Below are positions 1-8,239 of a stretch of DNA of 64,000 nucleotides, one piece after another; within the stretch, counting starts at the first letter, position 1; each line of letters opens with the position of its first letter. The position numbers and the translations under genes were made by a program. This stretch comes from Pyxidicoccus parkwaysis (GTDB taxonomy: Bacteria > Myxococcota > Myxococcia > Myxococcales > Myxococcaceae). Where the stretch lies: NCBI RefSeq assembly GCF_017301735.1, contig NZ_CP071090.1, forward strand, positions 2,904,001-2,968,000, in the 5' to 3' direction. The notes below the pieces were generated by a model. It saw only the letters and a list, made by a program, of their open reading frames with translations, did no database searches and was not told where the DNA came from.

Positions 1-1
1 G

Positions 2-412
2 GACCTCATCGAGCCGGCGCTGCGGGAGGCAGGCATTGCCTTCATCCGCCTGGACGGCAGCACGTCCAACCGCGGCGCCGTGGCCGCGTCCTTCCAGGAC
101 CCGAAGGGCCCACCGGTGATGCTCATCTCCCTCAAGGCGGGCGCCACGGGGCTCAACCTCACGGCGGCCGACCACGTGTTCCTCGTGGACCCGTGGTGGA
201 ACCCGTCCGTGGAGGCGCAGGCCGCGGACCGCGCGCACCGCATCGGCCAGCAGCGGCCGGTGATGGTGTACCGGCTGGTGTCCCGGGGAACGGTGGAGGA
301 AAAGATACTGACCCTCCAGGACAAGAAACGGTCACTTTTCGAGTCCGCCCTCGGGGGGGCGGACGGGGCCGCGGCCATCACCCGGGCGGACCTCATGCAA
401 TTGCTTGACTGA
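2..412 (+). CDS. SNF2-family helicase, C-terminal end (partial)
   Basis: The reading frame is open from the window edge, so 136 C-terminal residues are visible. They cover the end of helicase lobe 2: the [11 protein letters not shown] block (motif V), a [12 protein letters not shown] block, and the motif VI core ADRAHRIGQ with its arginine finger. A conserved tail follows that includes VEEKILTLQ. These are hallmarks of SNF2/Rad54-like ATP-dependent DNA translocases, which remodel protein-DNA complexes. The N-terminal ATPase lobe is outside the window, so the subfamily cannot be judged. The next gene begins 62 bp downstream on the same strand. Confidence 0.93.
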   Translation, partial: DLIEPALREAGIAFIRLDGSTSNRGAVAASFQDPKGPPVMLISLKAGATGLNLTAADHVFLVDPWWNPSVEAQAADRAHRIGQQRPVMVYRLVSRGTVEEKILTLQDKKRSLFESALGGADGAAAITRADLMQLLD

Positions 413-474
413 TACGGCTCCCGGGCCCCCGGGACGAGAGAAGCGGGCGCGGAAACGGGTACACTCCCCGGCCT

Positions 475-2955
475 ATGCGTCGCCTCATCCTTTCCTTGTG
501 GCCCCTCCTGCTCCTCGCCGCGTGCAAGGACTCGGAGGAACTTCCCAACGCGCAGCAGGCTGCCGTGAAGATGGAGATCTCCTTCAACTTCAATGCGGGC
601 TGCATCGAGGTGCGGGCCAGGGACCAGGCCTCGCCGGACAAGACGAGCCGTGGGACGGTGGAGGTCTTCAACCGCGGCGCGACGGAGCGGCAGGTGGTCA
701 TCAGCGTCCAGCGCAAGGACGACTGGAGCCGGACGCTGGAGCTCGTCTCCATCGCGCACGAGCGCTCCTGCTCCGGCGCCGAGGTGGCACAGGCCAGTCA
801 GACGGTGACGCTGGACACAGCGGGCGTGAAGACGGTGAAGGTGGCGCTGAACGCGGTGGACGAAGATGGCGACGGCTACGTCCCCACGTCCGCAGGCGGC
901 ACGGACTGCGACGACAACGACGGGGCCGTGTCGCAGCGCTCCTTCTACCGGGACGCGGACGGAGACGGGTACGGCGCGGGTGAGCCGGTGAAGGGCTGCG
1001 TGGCGCCCTCCCAGTACGTGGCGCGCGACGGGGACTGCGATGACACCACCACCGAGCGGGCGCCGGGCCGGGCCGAGGTGTGCGACGGAATCGACAACAA
1101 CTGCGCTAACGGTATCGATGACGGCCTGGTGCTGAGCAGCTTCTACCTGGACGCGGACCACGACGGCGTGGGCGCGGGGCCGGTGGTGAAGGCCTGCACC
1201 GCGCCGCCCAACCACGTCGCGACCAACAACGACTGCGATGACAACGACAGCGAGCGCAAGCCCGGGCTGGCGGAGGTGTGCGACGACAAGGACAACGACT
1301 GCAACAACCGGGTGGATGATGGCCTGGCGGTGAGCACCTTCTACCGGGACGCGGATGGCGACGGCTTCGGCAAGGCCTCGGACTCCCAGCAGAAGTGCAG
1401 GGCGCCGACCGGCTACGTGGCCACCAGCACCGACTGCGACGACGACAAGGCCGCCGTGAATCCCAACGCCCAGGAGGTGTGCAACGACATCGACGACAAC
1501 TGCCGCAACGGCACGGACGAGGGCTTCAACAAGACCTGGTACCGCGACGGCGACGGCGACACCTACGGCAAGCAGAGCGACTCGTTGACGGGCTGCATGC
1601 AGCCCGCGGGCTACGTGGCGCCCACCTCCGCCTTCGACTGCGATGACGGCAACGGCGCGGTGAACCCCGGCGCCACCGAGAAGTGCAACGAGATCGACGA
1701 CAACTGCGTGGGCGGCGCGGATGAGCCCTTCACGAGCGGGACGACGCGGAAGGGCGCCTCCTGCGCCACCCCCTGCTCCGGCATCTACGTGTGCAACGCG
1801 GCGCAGGACGGCACCTCCTGCAACGCGCCGGCGCCGACGAATTACTACACCGACGCGGATGGCGACGGGGATGGCGCCGCCAGCGCCACCGCGCAGCCCA
1901 TCTGCCCCGGGCAGAGCGTCCCCGCCAACACGGCGAGCCGGAACACCGACTGCGACGACAACGACAAGTACAACAAGGGCAACGGCACCGAGGTCTGCGA
2001 CCAGCGGGACAACAACTGCGACACCACCGCCGACGAGAACAACGTGTGCATGGGCGCCGGCTGGAAGCCGCTGGTCGAGCCGGCCATCGGGACGAAGGAC
2101 TGGAACACGGTGGCCATCAACAAGGACAGCGCCAGCGGCTACCCGGTGTGGATTGCGGGCGCCAACGGCGTGCTGGCCCGGCGCAACGGCGCGGGCGAGA
2201 CGTTCACCAGCTTCGACGGTGCGTGCGGCACCACCACCTGGAATGCCGCCTGGGTGAGCAGTGATGGAAGCGTGTTCCTCGCGGGCAGCGGGGGGCGGGT
2301 GGCCCAGCACAACGGAACCACCTGCGTCCAGCAGCACCCGCTGCCGGGCGGCGGCAACGGCACGGGCATCATCGGCTTCGACGGAAGCCCAACGAACCTC
2401 TTCGTGGTGGACGACAACGGCCGCCTGCACTCCTGGGCGTCGGGCAGCGCGCCGGTGCAGGTGGACGACAACGCTCGCGTCTACCGGGACATTCATGGCA
2501 TCGACGACACGCGCGTGCTCATCGCCGCCCAGGAGTCGGGAGGGAACCACAAGCCCATCATCGAGAGCTATACCGGCGGCGGGAATACCAGCGGCATGGG
2601 TGGCGTCACCGGGCCCAACGACACGAGCATCCGGGGCATCTGGATGACGTCGGCGGCGATTGCATACGCGGTGGGAGACAGCTCCAACATCCTCAGATGG
2701 GGAGGCGGCAATTGGTCGGCCGTGACGCCTCCGGCGACCGCCAACTACACCAGCGTCTGCGCGCCGGACCGCACGTCGGTCTACGTCACGGACGACGTGG
2801 GCGTCATCCGCCGCTACACGGGCACGCAGTGGCTGGCCCCGCTGTATACGGCGTTCCCCGCGGGTCCGCTCCGGGACGTCGTGAGCGTCAACCCGTCCAA
2901 CATCTGGGCCGTGGGGCCCGGCGGGCGCGTCATCCACTTCCCGGAGTTGCCGTAG
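475..2955 (+). CDS. MopE-like lipoprotein with repeated putative metal-binding modules
   Basis: An 826-residue exported protein. The N-terminus is a lipoprotein signal ending LLLLAAC (Cys17). From about residue 120 to 525 there are at least five modules of about 60-65 residues. Each has an aspartate-rich loop of the type FYRDADGDGYG, then a DCDD loop, then a cysteine-flanked EVCDGIDNNC segment. This is the 'putative metal-binding motif' module known from MopE of methanotrophs and many myxobacterial surface proteins. The DxDxDG loops should bind Ca2+ and the cysteines probably form disulfides. The last 300 residues have propeller-like repeats (WIAGANG, VFLAGSGG, IWAVGPGG). The protein is probably anchored at the cell surface. 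The ligand is unknown. No clear Shine-Dalgarno lies before the ATG. Confidence 0.85.
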   Translation: MRRLILSLWPLLLLAACKDSEELPNAQQAAVKMEISFNFNAGCIEVRARDQASPDKTSRGTVEVFNRGATERQVVISVQRKDDWSRTLELVSIAHERSCSGAEVAQASQTVTLDTAGVKTVKVALNAVDEDGDGYVPTSAGGTDCDDNDGAVSQRSFYRDADGDGYGAGEPVKGCVAPSQYVARDGDCDDTTTERAPGRAEVCDGIDNNCANGIDDGLVLSSFYLDADHDGVGAGPVVKACTAPPNHVATNNDCDDNDSERKPGLAEVCDDKDNDCNNRVDDGLAVSTFYRDADGDGFGKASDSQQKCRAPTGYVATSTDCDDDKAAVNPNAQEVCNDIDDNCRNGTDEGFNKTWYRDGDGDTYGKQSDSLTGCMQPAGYVAPTSAFDCDDGNGAVNPGATEKCNEIDDNCVGGADEPFTSGTTRKGASCATPCSGIYVCNAAQDGTSCNAPAPTNYYTDADGDGDGAASATAQPICPGQSVPANTASRNTDCDDNDKYNKGNGTEVCDQRDNNCDTTADENNVCMGAGWKPLVEPAIGTKDWNTVAINKDSASGYPVWIAGANGVLARRNGAGETFTSFDGACGTTTWNAAWVSSDGSVFLAGSGGRVAQHNGTTCVQQHPLPGGGNGTGIIGFDGSPTNLFVVDDNGRLHSWASGSAPVQVDDNARVYRDIHGIDDTRVLIAAQESGGNHKPIIESYTGGGNTSGMGGVTGPNDTSIRGIWMTSAAIAYAVGDSSNILRWGGGNWSAVTPPATANYTSVCAPDRTSVYVTDDVGVIRRYTGTQWLAPLYTAFPAGPLRDVVSVNPSNIWAVGPGGRVIHFPELP

Positions 2956-2960
2956 CGCGC

Positions 2961-3311
2961 ATGCCCGAGCCTGGAGTCTCACTCGACCTGATGTTCCACG
3001 CGCTCTCGGACCCGAGCCGGCGGAGCATGGTGGAGCGGCTGTGCCGCGGACCGGCCTCGGTCAGCGAGCTCGCCCAGCCGCTCGACATGTCCCTGCCGGC
3101 CGTGGTCCAGCACCTCCAGGTGTTGGAGACGAGCGGGCTCGTTCGTACGGAGAAGGTCGGCCGTGTGCGCACCTGCCGCATCGAGCCGCAGGCCCTCCGG
3201 GCGGCCGAGCAGTGGATTACCGAACGGCGCTCGCTCTGGGAGCGCCGCCTGGACCGCCTGGGCGACTTCCTCGAGGAGAATCCCGAGGAAGCCCCCCGGA
3301 AGAAGCCCTGA
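2961..3311 (+). CDS. ArsR-family transcriptional regulator
   Basis: A 116-residue winged-helix protein. FHALSDPSRRSMVERL is the typical first helix of ArsR regulators of the 'stand-alone' group. The recognition segment SLPAVVQHLQVLETSGLV and a wing with VRTCRIEPQAL follow. The cysteine pair used by metal-sensing members is absent, so metal sensing is unlikely. This type commonly controls a neighbouring small membrane or START-domain gene; here the next gene is a DoxX-like protein 142 bp downstream. The ATG at 2961 begins 5 bp after the previous stop codon. The longer frame upstream is only readthrough of the MopE-like gene. Confidence 0.85.
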   Translation: MPEPGVSLDLMFHALSDPSRRSMVERLCRGPASVSELAQPLDMSLPAVVQHLQVLETSGLVRTEKVGRVRTCRIEPQALRAAEQWITERRSLWERRLDRLGDFLEENPEEAPRKKP

Positions 3312-3327
3312 CTGCCCGCCCGGGCTT

Positions 3328-3353
3328 CAGGTGCCAGTGATTTCGGGCACCTG
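3328..3353. terminator. Hairpin after the ArsR gene
   Basis: CAGGTGCC and GGCACCTG form a perfect 8-bp stem with a 10-nt loop, 17 bp after the ArsR stop codon. There is no U-tract. It may be a terminator or an mRNA-stabilising hairpin before the DoxX gene. Confidence 0.45.
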
Positions 3354-3453
3354 CATGCGGCCGCCGGAAAATCCTCCGGCGTGTCGAACTCCCGAAGTCT
3401 GGTTCGACGTCTCAGTGAAGCCACTCACCCGAGGCTGAAAAAGGGAGCACACC

Positions 3454-3909
3454 ATGACGACGGAAGCGACGCTCAACGCAAATGCGGCGGCAACCCCCAC
3501 CTCGAAGTCGTTTGCCCGGCACCTGCCCACGGTGGCCCGGGTACTGATGGGGATTCTCCTCTTCGGCCCCGGGCTCATGGGCTTGCTGAACCTCGCCCCG
3601 CAGCCCGCGACGCCCCCGCCCGAGGGTGCCGTTGCGTTCGGCATGGCGATGATGAAGACGGGCTACCTGTTCCAGTTCGTCAAGGGCACCGAGGTGCTCG
3701 TGGGCGCGCTGCTGCTGTCGAACCGCTTCGTGCCGCTCGCGCTGGCCATCGCCGCGCCGGTGGTGCTCAACATCGTCGCCTTCCACGCCTTCCTGGCGCC
3801 GGAGGGGTTGGCCCTCCCCATCGTCCTCCTGGCGCTGCACGTCTTCCTGGCGTGGTCCTACCGCTCGCTGTACCGGCCCATGCTGGCTTCGCGCGCGAAG
3901 CCCGGGTAG
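3454..3909 (+). CDS. DoxX-like integral membrane protein
   Basis: A 151-residue protein with four hydrophobic segments at about residues 26-45, 70-88, 93-110 and 117-135. The first begins VARVLMGILLFGPGLMG, and the KTGYLFQFVKGTEVLVGALLL block is typical of the DoxX/SURF4-like group. The ATG is preceded by AAAAAGGGAG, a good ribosome-binding site. Members of this family are linked to redox or quinone-related functions in membranes, but the precise reaction is unknown. The upstream ArsR gene is its likely regulator by position. Confidence 0.75.
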   Translation: MTTEATLNANAAATPTSKSFARHLPTVARVLMGILLFGPGLMGLLNLAPQPATPPPEGAVAFGMAMMKTGYLFQFVKGTEVLVGALLLSNRFVPLALAIAAPVVLNIVAFHAFLAPEGLALPIVLLALHVFLAWSYRSLYRPMLASRAKPG

Positions 3910-3912
3910 GTC

Positions 3913-4305
3913 CTAGCTCCGGGTGACGGACGCCGAGGGCCACCCCTCGGTGTCCGCGAAGCACGGGCCCAGCTCGCGCACCTCGACGGTGGCCCACTCC
4001 GCGGCGGGACACTCGCCCGCAATCGCGAGCGCTTCGTCCATGGACTTGCAGTCGAGGAGGAAGATGCCGCCGACCATCTCCTTGGCCTCGGCGAACGGGC
4101 CGTCATTCACCACGCGCTTGCCGCCGCGAAGTCCGACGCGCACCGCGTTGTCGTCCGAGCGCAGCGACTCACCGAGCCGGAGGATGCCGCGGCTCTTGAG
4201 GTCTTCACGGAAGCGGAGCATCCGGTCCATGGCGTGATGCGCCTGCTCCTGCGTCCGCTCCAGCCGCTGCCCCCGAGGCTCCAGAATCATCAACATGAAT
4301 GCCAT
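3913..4305 (-). CDS. YciI-family protein
   Basis: A 130-residue single-domain protein. The segment VNDGPFAEAKEMVGGIFLLD, followed by a helix SMDEALAIAGECP, is the signature of the YCII-related fold (dimeric ferredoxin-like). In myxobacteria and actinobacteria these proteins are often called PhnB-like or DGPF-domain proteins and are frequently encoded beside ECF sigma factors. No sigma factor is present here. The biochemical role is unknown. The gene converges on the DoxX-like gene with only 3 bp between the two stops. A second paralogue lies at 23199-23546. Confidence 0.8.
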   Translation of the reverse strand: MAFMLMILEPRGQRLERTQEQAHHAMDRMLRFREDLKSRGILRLGESLRSDDNAVRVGLRGGKRVVNDGPFAEAKEMVGGIFLLDCKSMDEALAIAGECPAAEWATVEVRELGPCFADTEGWPSASVTRS

Positions 4306-4398
4306 TCCACGCTCCTATCGCAGGGGGCGCAGACTACCTCAGCGGCGGCGGGACGCAGTGGACCTTCCAGGTCCAATGCCCATGACGCGGCGGGCCGC

Positions 4399-4839
4399 TC
4401 AGGGCCCGCCGAGCATCCGAGCGAGGAGGGTGGTCAACACCTCCAACTCCGAGGGCTTCAGCCGGGACAGCTCCTCGGGTGGGGCATACAGCCCTTCCAG
4501 CAATTGACGCTTGAGCCGCACGCCCCGCGCGGTGAGGACGACGGAGCGGATGCGCCGGTCCTCTGGATGCGGCCGCCGCTCCACCAGCCCGCGCGATTCG
4601 AGCCGGTCCACGATGAAGGTGGCATTGGAGGCGTCACATTCCCACGCGTCCGCGAGGGAGCGCATGGTGCGGCCCTCCGTCGCATCCAATTCGCCCAGCC
4701 CGCGCGCGTCGTTGGGCGTGAGCCCGAGCCGGGCGAGGAGCTTGTCGCGCTGCGGCCGTGTGCGCATGAAGAAGTCGAAGAACATGCGCCAGGCCTGTGC
4801 CTCCAGCTTCGCCTGCTCCGAAGTCGCGGGACGTGCCAT
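4399..4839 (-). CDS. MarR-family transcriptional regulator
   Basis: A 146-residue regulator. A dimerisation helix (AWRMFFDFFMRTRPQRDKLL) leads into the MarR winged helix at about residues 58-110: SLADAWECDASNATFIVDRLESRGL as helix-turn-helix, and ERRPHPEDRRIRSVVLTARG as the wing, with the conserved D-R-R motif. MarR proteins are typically repressors released by small aromatic compounds or oxidants. The target is not obvious: the YciI gene follows 93 bp downstream on the same strand and the AraC gene lies upstream in the same orientation. Confidence 0.88.
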   Translation of the reverse strand: MARPATSEQAKLEAQAWRMFFDFFMRTRPQRDKLLARLGLTPNDARGLGELDATEGRTMRSLADAWECDASNATFIVDRLESRGLVERRPHPEDRRIRSVVLTARGVRLKRQLLEGLYAPPEELSRLKPSELEVLTTLLARMLGGP

Positions 4840-4931
4840 GGGGCGCTGTCTCTCAAGTTCCTGAGACGAGCGCCAGCCTCATGTGGGTCAACGCCGTCAA
4901 TGGTTGAAGTGGCTCGAGCAGTTGCACCGCG

Positions 4932-5924
4932 TCACGCCCGGGTGCGGGCGCGGCGGATGCGGGGGCGGGCGGTGGCCTCGGAGTCTCGCCGCATCGCGCC
5001 CGGTGACACGCCGATGAAGCGCTTGAAGGCCCGGCTGAAGGCGGCCTCGGACTGGTAGCCGAGGCGGCTCGCCAGCTCCCCGAGTCCCGCGGAGTCCTCC
5101 TTGAGGAGCGTCACCGCCATGTGCATCCGCCAGCGCGCGACGTAGTGCATGGCGGGCTCGCCGACGAGCTCGGTGAAGCGCGCCGCGAAGGCCGAGCGCG
5201 ACATGGCGACCGCCGACGCGAGCGAGGCCAGCGTCCAGGGGTGCGCCGGCTCGCGGTGGATGAGCATGATGGCACGGCCCAGCTGCTTGTCCTGCAGCGC
5301 GCCGAGCCAGCCCGTCTGCGCGGCCGGGTCCTGCTGTATCCACGAGCGGATGGCCTGGACGACGAGGATGTCCGCGAGGCGGGTGATGACCGTCTCTCCG
5401 CCGGGGCGCAGCGCCCGGGCCTCGGCGGCCATCAGCTTGAGCGTGCTCTCCATCCAGTCCGCGTGGGGCGAGCTCGCGGCGTCCAGGTGAATCACCCGGG
5501 GCAGGAGCCGGACGACGGCGTGCGCCGCGGGGTGGTCGAAGCGGACGGCGCCGCAGACGAGCGTGGCCGGCGTGCCGCCGCCGCCATGACGGAGGACGGA
5601 ATAACGCTCGCTGACCTGCTGCTGAGGAAGCTCGTTGGCCAGGGGCGTGGCGACACGCGGCTCGCTGCGCAGGCAGTGGCCCTCGCCGTGCGGCACGAGC
5701 GCGAGGTCCCCCGGCCGCAAGGCGACGGGCGCGGCGTCTCCGACTTCGAGCGTGCACTGGCCGGCCGTCACGACGTGGAACCACATGCACCCGGACATGG
5801 GCGGCAGCCCGAGGCCCCACGGCGCGGACAGCTCCGACTGGCAGTAGAAGCTGCCCGTCATCCGCAGGAAGTGCAGCGCCTCGCCGAGCGGGTCCACGGG
5901 CGCCCAGAGCTGCTTGTCCACCAT
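4932..5924 (-). CDS. AraC-family regulator with N-terminal cupin
   Basis: A 330-residue regulator. The N-terminal half is a cupin-type sensor (GCMWFHVVTAGQCTLEV, LRPGDLALVPHGEGH). The C-terminal 100 residues carry the two AraC helix-turn-helix units (LASAVAMSRSAFAARFTELV and LASRLGYQSEAAFSRAFKRF) followed by the conserved GVSPGAMRR. I place the start at the ATG at 5924 (MVDKQLW). The frame can be extended to a GTG at 5960, but those 12 residues look non-conserved. It is divergently transcribed from the NAD(P)-binding protein at 6067, its most probable target. This arrangement is common for cupin-AraC regulators of small oxidoreductase genes. Confidence 0.9.
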   Translation of the reverse strand: MVDKQLWAPVDPLGEALHFLRMTGSFYCQSELSAPWGLGLPPMSGCMWFHVVTAGQCTLEVGDAAPVALRPGDLALVPHGEGHCLRSEPRVATPLANELPQQQVSERYSVLRHGGGGTPATLVCGAVRFDHPAAHAVVRLLPRVIHLDAASSPHADWMESTLKLMAAEARALRPGGETVITRLADILVVQAIRSWIQQDPAAQTGWLGALQDKQLGRAIMLIHREPAHPWTLASLASAVAMSRSAFAARFTELVGEPAMHYVARWRMHMAVTLLKEDSAGLGELASRLGYQSEAAFSRAFKRFIGVSPGAMRRDSEATARPRIRRARTRA

Positions 5925-6066
5925 GCCTGGAGAATGCCCCCGGGGGCCGGCCGCGTCCACCGCGTGCGCCTGGACGAACGAGCATGAAACGGCGACTGGC
6001 GGTCATTGAGCGGGAATGCCCCGGACGACATCTTGCGCGCAGGCAATCAAGCCCGGGGGTATCGCG

Positions 6067-6723
6067 ATGAAAGTGCTGGTCGTGGGAGCAACGGGAGGTT
6101 CCGGACGCGCGGCAGTCGAACGGCTGCTGTCCGAGGGACATGAGGTGACGGCCCTGGCCCGGAGGCCGGAGGCGCTCGGGGTGGCGTCGCAGCGGCTGTC
6201 CGTTGTGACGGGGGATGTGATGAACCCGGCGGACGTCGAGCGCGCCGTGAAGGGGCAGGACGCGGTGATTGTCACGCTCGGCATCAGCGAGAATCCGTTG
6301 ACGGTGCGGATGCGCGGCAGCGCGAGGACGCCCATGGACGTTCGCTCGGCGGGGACGCGCAACGTCATCGCCGCCATGCGCGGGCATGGCGTCCGCAAGC
6401 TGGTGGTGCAGACCACCTACGGGGTGGGGGAGACGTGGGAGCGGCTGTCGCTCAAGTGGAAGCTCCTGTTCTCGCTGTTGCTGAAGCCGCAGATTGCGGA
6501 CACGGAGGTGCAGGAGCGCGAGGTGCGGGAGAGCGGGCTGGACTGGGTGCTCGCGAGGCCCGTCGGCCTGACGGACGAGGCGGCGACGGACGCGCCCTTC
6601 GCGTCTCCGGAAGGGGTGGCCCGAGGGATGAGCGTGTCCCGGAAGAGCGTGGGCCGCTTCCTCGTGGAGGCGGTGGCGGGTACGAAGTACATCGGTCAGT
6701 CGGTGGCCCTGTCGGCCGCGTGA
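6067..6723 (+). CDS. NAD(P)H-binding atypical SDR protein
   Basis: A 218-residue Rossmann protein starting MKVLVVGATGGSGRAAVERL, the glycine-rich NADP-binding loop (GATGGSG) of the NAD(P)H-binding/NmrA-like branch of SDRs. The classical YxxxK pair is not seen. A hydrophobic strand with VIVTLGIS and the helix RNVIAAMRGHGVRKLVVQTTYGVG fit the atypical group (flavin reductase or epimerase-like). The start is the ATG with AAAGTG following; the longer frame from 6016 runs into the divergent promoter. The DUF1772 gene begins 8 bp downstream, so the two probably form an operon. Confidence 0.85.
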   Translation: MKVLVVGATGGSGRAAVERLLSEGHEVTALARRPEALGVASQRLSVVTGDVMNPADVERAVKGQDAVIVTLGISENPLTVRMRGSARTPMDVRSAGTRNVIAAMRGHGVRKLVVQTTYGVGETWERLSLKWKLLFSLLLKPQIADTEVQEREVRESGLDWVLARPVGLTDEAATDAPFASPEGVARGMSVSRKSVGRFLVEAVAGTKYIGQSVALSAA

Positions 6724-6731
6724 GGTTCCCC

Positions 6732-7223
6732 ATGCTCTCCACCACACGACTCGTCTGCACCTGGCTGTCGGCGCTCGGCTCGGGCGTGGTGGCCGGGGTC
6801 TTCTTCGCGTTCTCCGCGTTCGTGATGCAGGGCCTCGCACGGTTGCCGCCCGCGCAGGGAATGCACGCGATGCAGTCCATCAACGTCACGGCGGTGACGC
6901 CCGCCTTCATGTCCGTGCTCTTCGGCACGGCCGTGGCGGCGGTGGCGGCCGGGGTGTCCGCGCTCCTCTCGTGGCAGAAACCCGGCTCGGGCTGGCTGCT
7001 CCTCGGCGGCGTGCTGTACGTGCTCGGCGGCGTCGTGGTGACGGCGGCGTTCAACGTGCCGAGGAATGACGCGCTCGCGGCCATCGAGCCGGCCCGCGCG
7101 GACGCGGCCCTGTTGTGGGAGCGCTACGTGTCGGGCTGGACGGCGTGGAACCACGTGCGCACCGTCGCCGCGCTCGGGGCCACGGTGTGCTTCATCCTGG
7201 CGCTCCGGGCCTCCCCGGAGTGA
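6732..7223 (+). CDS. DUF1772 (anthrone oxygenase-like) membrane protein
   Basis: A 163-residue protein with four predicted membrane segments at about 7-27, 50-72, 82-103 and 138-158. The first (SGVVAGVFFAFSAFVMQGL) and the block TAAFNVPRNDALA followed by YVSGWTAWNHVRTVAAL are characteristic of DUF1772 proteins, some of which act as cofactor-less anthrone oxygenases in polyketide pathways. No polyketide genes are nearby, so a generic redox role is more likely. It sits 8 bp behind the NAD(P)-binding gene. Confidence 0.8.
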   Translation: MLSTTRLVCTWLSALGSGVVAGVFFAFSAFVMQGLARLPPAQGMHAMQSINVTAVTPAFMSVLFGTAVAAVAAGVSALLSWQKPGSGWLLLGGVLYVLGGVVVTAAFNVPRNDALAAIEPARADAALLWERYVSGWTAWNHVRTVAALGATVCFILALRASPE

Positions 7224-7351
7224 GTCGGGCAAAGCCTCGAAAGGGCGTGGCGCGATCCGCTGATTTTCTGGCGCGATCCGATTGGCGCGAAATGGGGCCG
7301 CTCGTGACTCTTGGCGCACCGAATCTCCGGTGCGTCCAAAGGACGGTCCCC

Positions 7352-8236
7352 ATGTCGAAGGTCTGGCTCATCACTGGTAGCTCCCGCGGGCTCGGGCTCG
7401 CTCTCGCGCAGGCCGTGCTGGCGGCCGGGCATCGCCTCGTGGCCACGGCGCGCAAGCCGGAGCAGCTGCGGGAGCTCGTCGAGCAGTACGGCGAGCGGGT
7501 CCGCGCGGTCGCCCTCGACGTGACGGACCCCGCCGCCGCGCGGGCCGCCGTCGCCACGGCCACCTCCGCGTTCGGTCGCCTGGACGTCGTCGTCAACAAC
7601 GCGGGCTACGGCAACGTCGCCTCCATCGAGGACGTGGCGGAGGCCGACTTCCGCGAGCAGTTCGAGACGAACTTCTTCGGCGTCATGCACGTCACGCGTG
7701 CCGCGCTGCCCGTCATGCGCGCGCAGGGCGATGGGCACATCATCCAGATTTCCTCCATCGGCGGGCGCACGGGCAGCCCCGGCCTCTCGGCCTACCAGTC
7801 CGCGAAGTGGGCCGTGGAGGGCTTCTCGGAGGTCCTCGCGAAGGAGGTCGGCCCGCTCGGCATCCGCGTGACGATTGTGGAGCCGGGAGGGTTCCGCACC
7901 GACTGGGCCGGGTCCTCGATGCGCGTGGACCCCGTCAGCGACGCGTACCAGCCCACCGTCGGCGCGTTCATGGAGCGGGTGCGGAAGAACACCGACGGCA
8001 GCCGCGGCGACCCGGCGAAGGCCGCGCGGGCCATCCTCCGGATTTCAGAGGAGAAGCAGCCGCCGCTCCGCCTGTTGCTCGGCACCGATGCCGTGTTCCT
8101 CGCGGGCGCCGTCGCAGCGCAGCGCGCGGAGGAGGATGCCCGCTGGAAGGCACTCAGCGCGTCGACGGATTACGATGGCATGGTGGACTTCGCCCAGACT
8201 TCGGTCGCCCGGATGCTGGCGCAGCAGAGGAGCTGA
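7352..8236 (+). CDS. SDR-family oxidoreductase
   Basis: A 294-residue classical short-chain dehydrogenase. Visible motifs are TGSSRGLGLALA (cofactor loop), NNAGYG (structural), a catalytic serine in IQISSIGG, and YQSAKWAVEGF with the catalytic YxxxK. PGGFRTDW after the sixth strand resembles ketoreductase-type SDRs. The C-terminal extension of about 60 residues is typical of this subgroup. The substrate cannot be predicted. The start ATG at 7352 follows AAAGGACGG at a good distance. The AraC-family gene follows after 3 bp, indicating one transcript. Confidence 0.9.
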   Translation: MSKVWLITGSSRGLGLALAQAVLAAGHRLVATARKPEQLRELVEQYGERVRAVALDVTDPAAARAAVATATSAFGRLDVVVNNAGYGNVASIEDVAEADFREQFETNFFGVMHVTRAALPVMRAQGDGHIIQISSIGGRTGSPGLSAYQSAKWAVEGFSEVLAKEVGPLGIRVTIVEPGGFRTDWAGSSMRVDPVSDAYQPTVGAFMERVRKNTDGSRGDPAKAARAILRISEEKQPPLRLLLGTDAVFLAGAVAAQRAEEDARWKALSASTDYDGMVDFAQTSVARMLAQQRS

Positions 8237-8239
8237 GAC

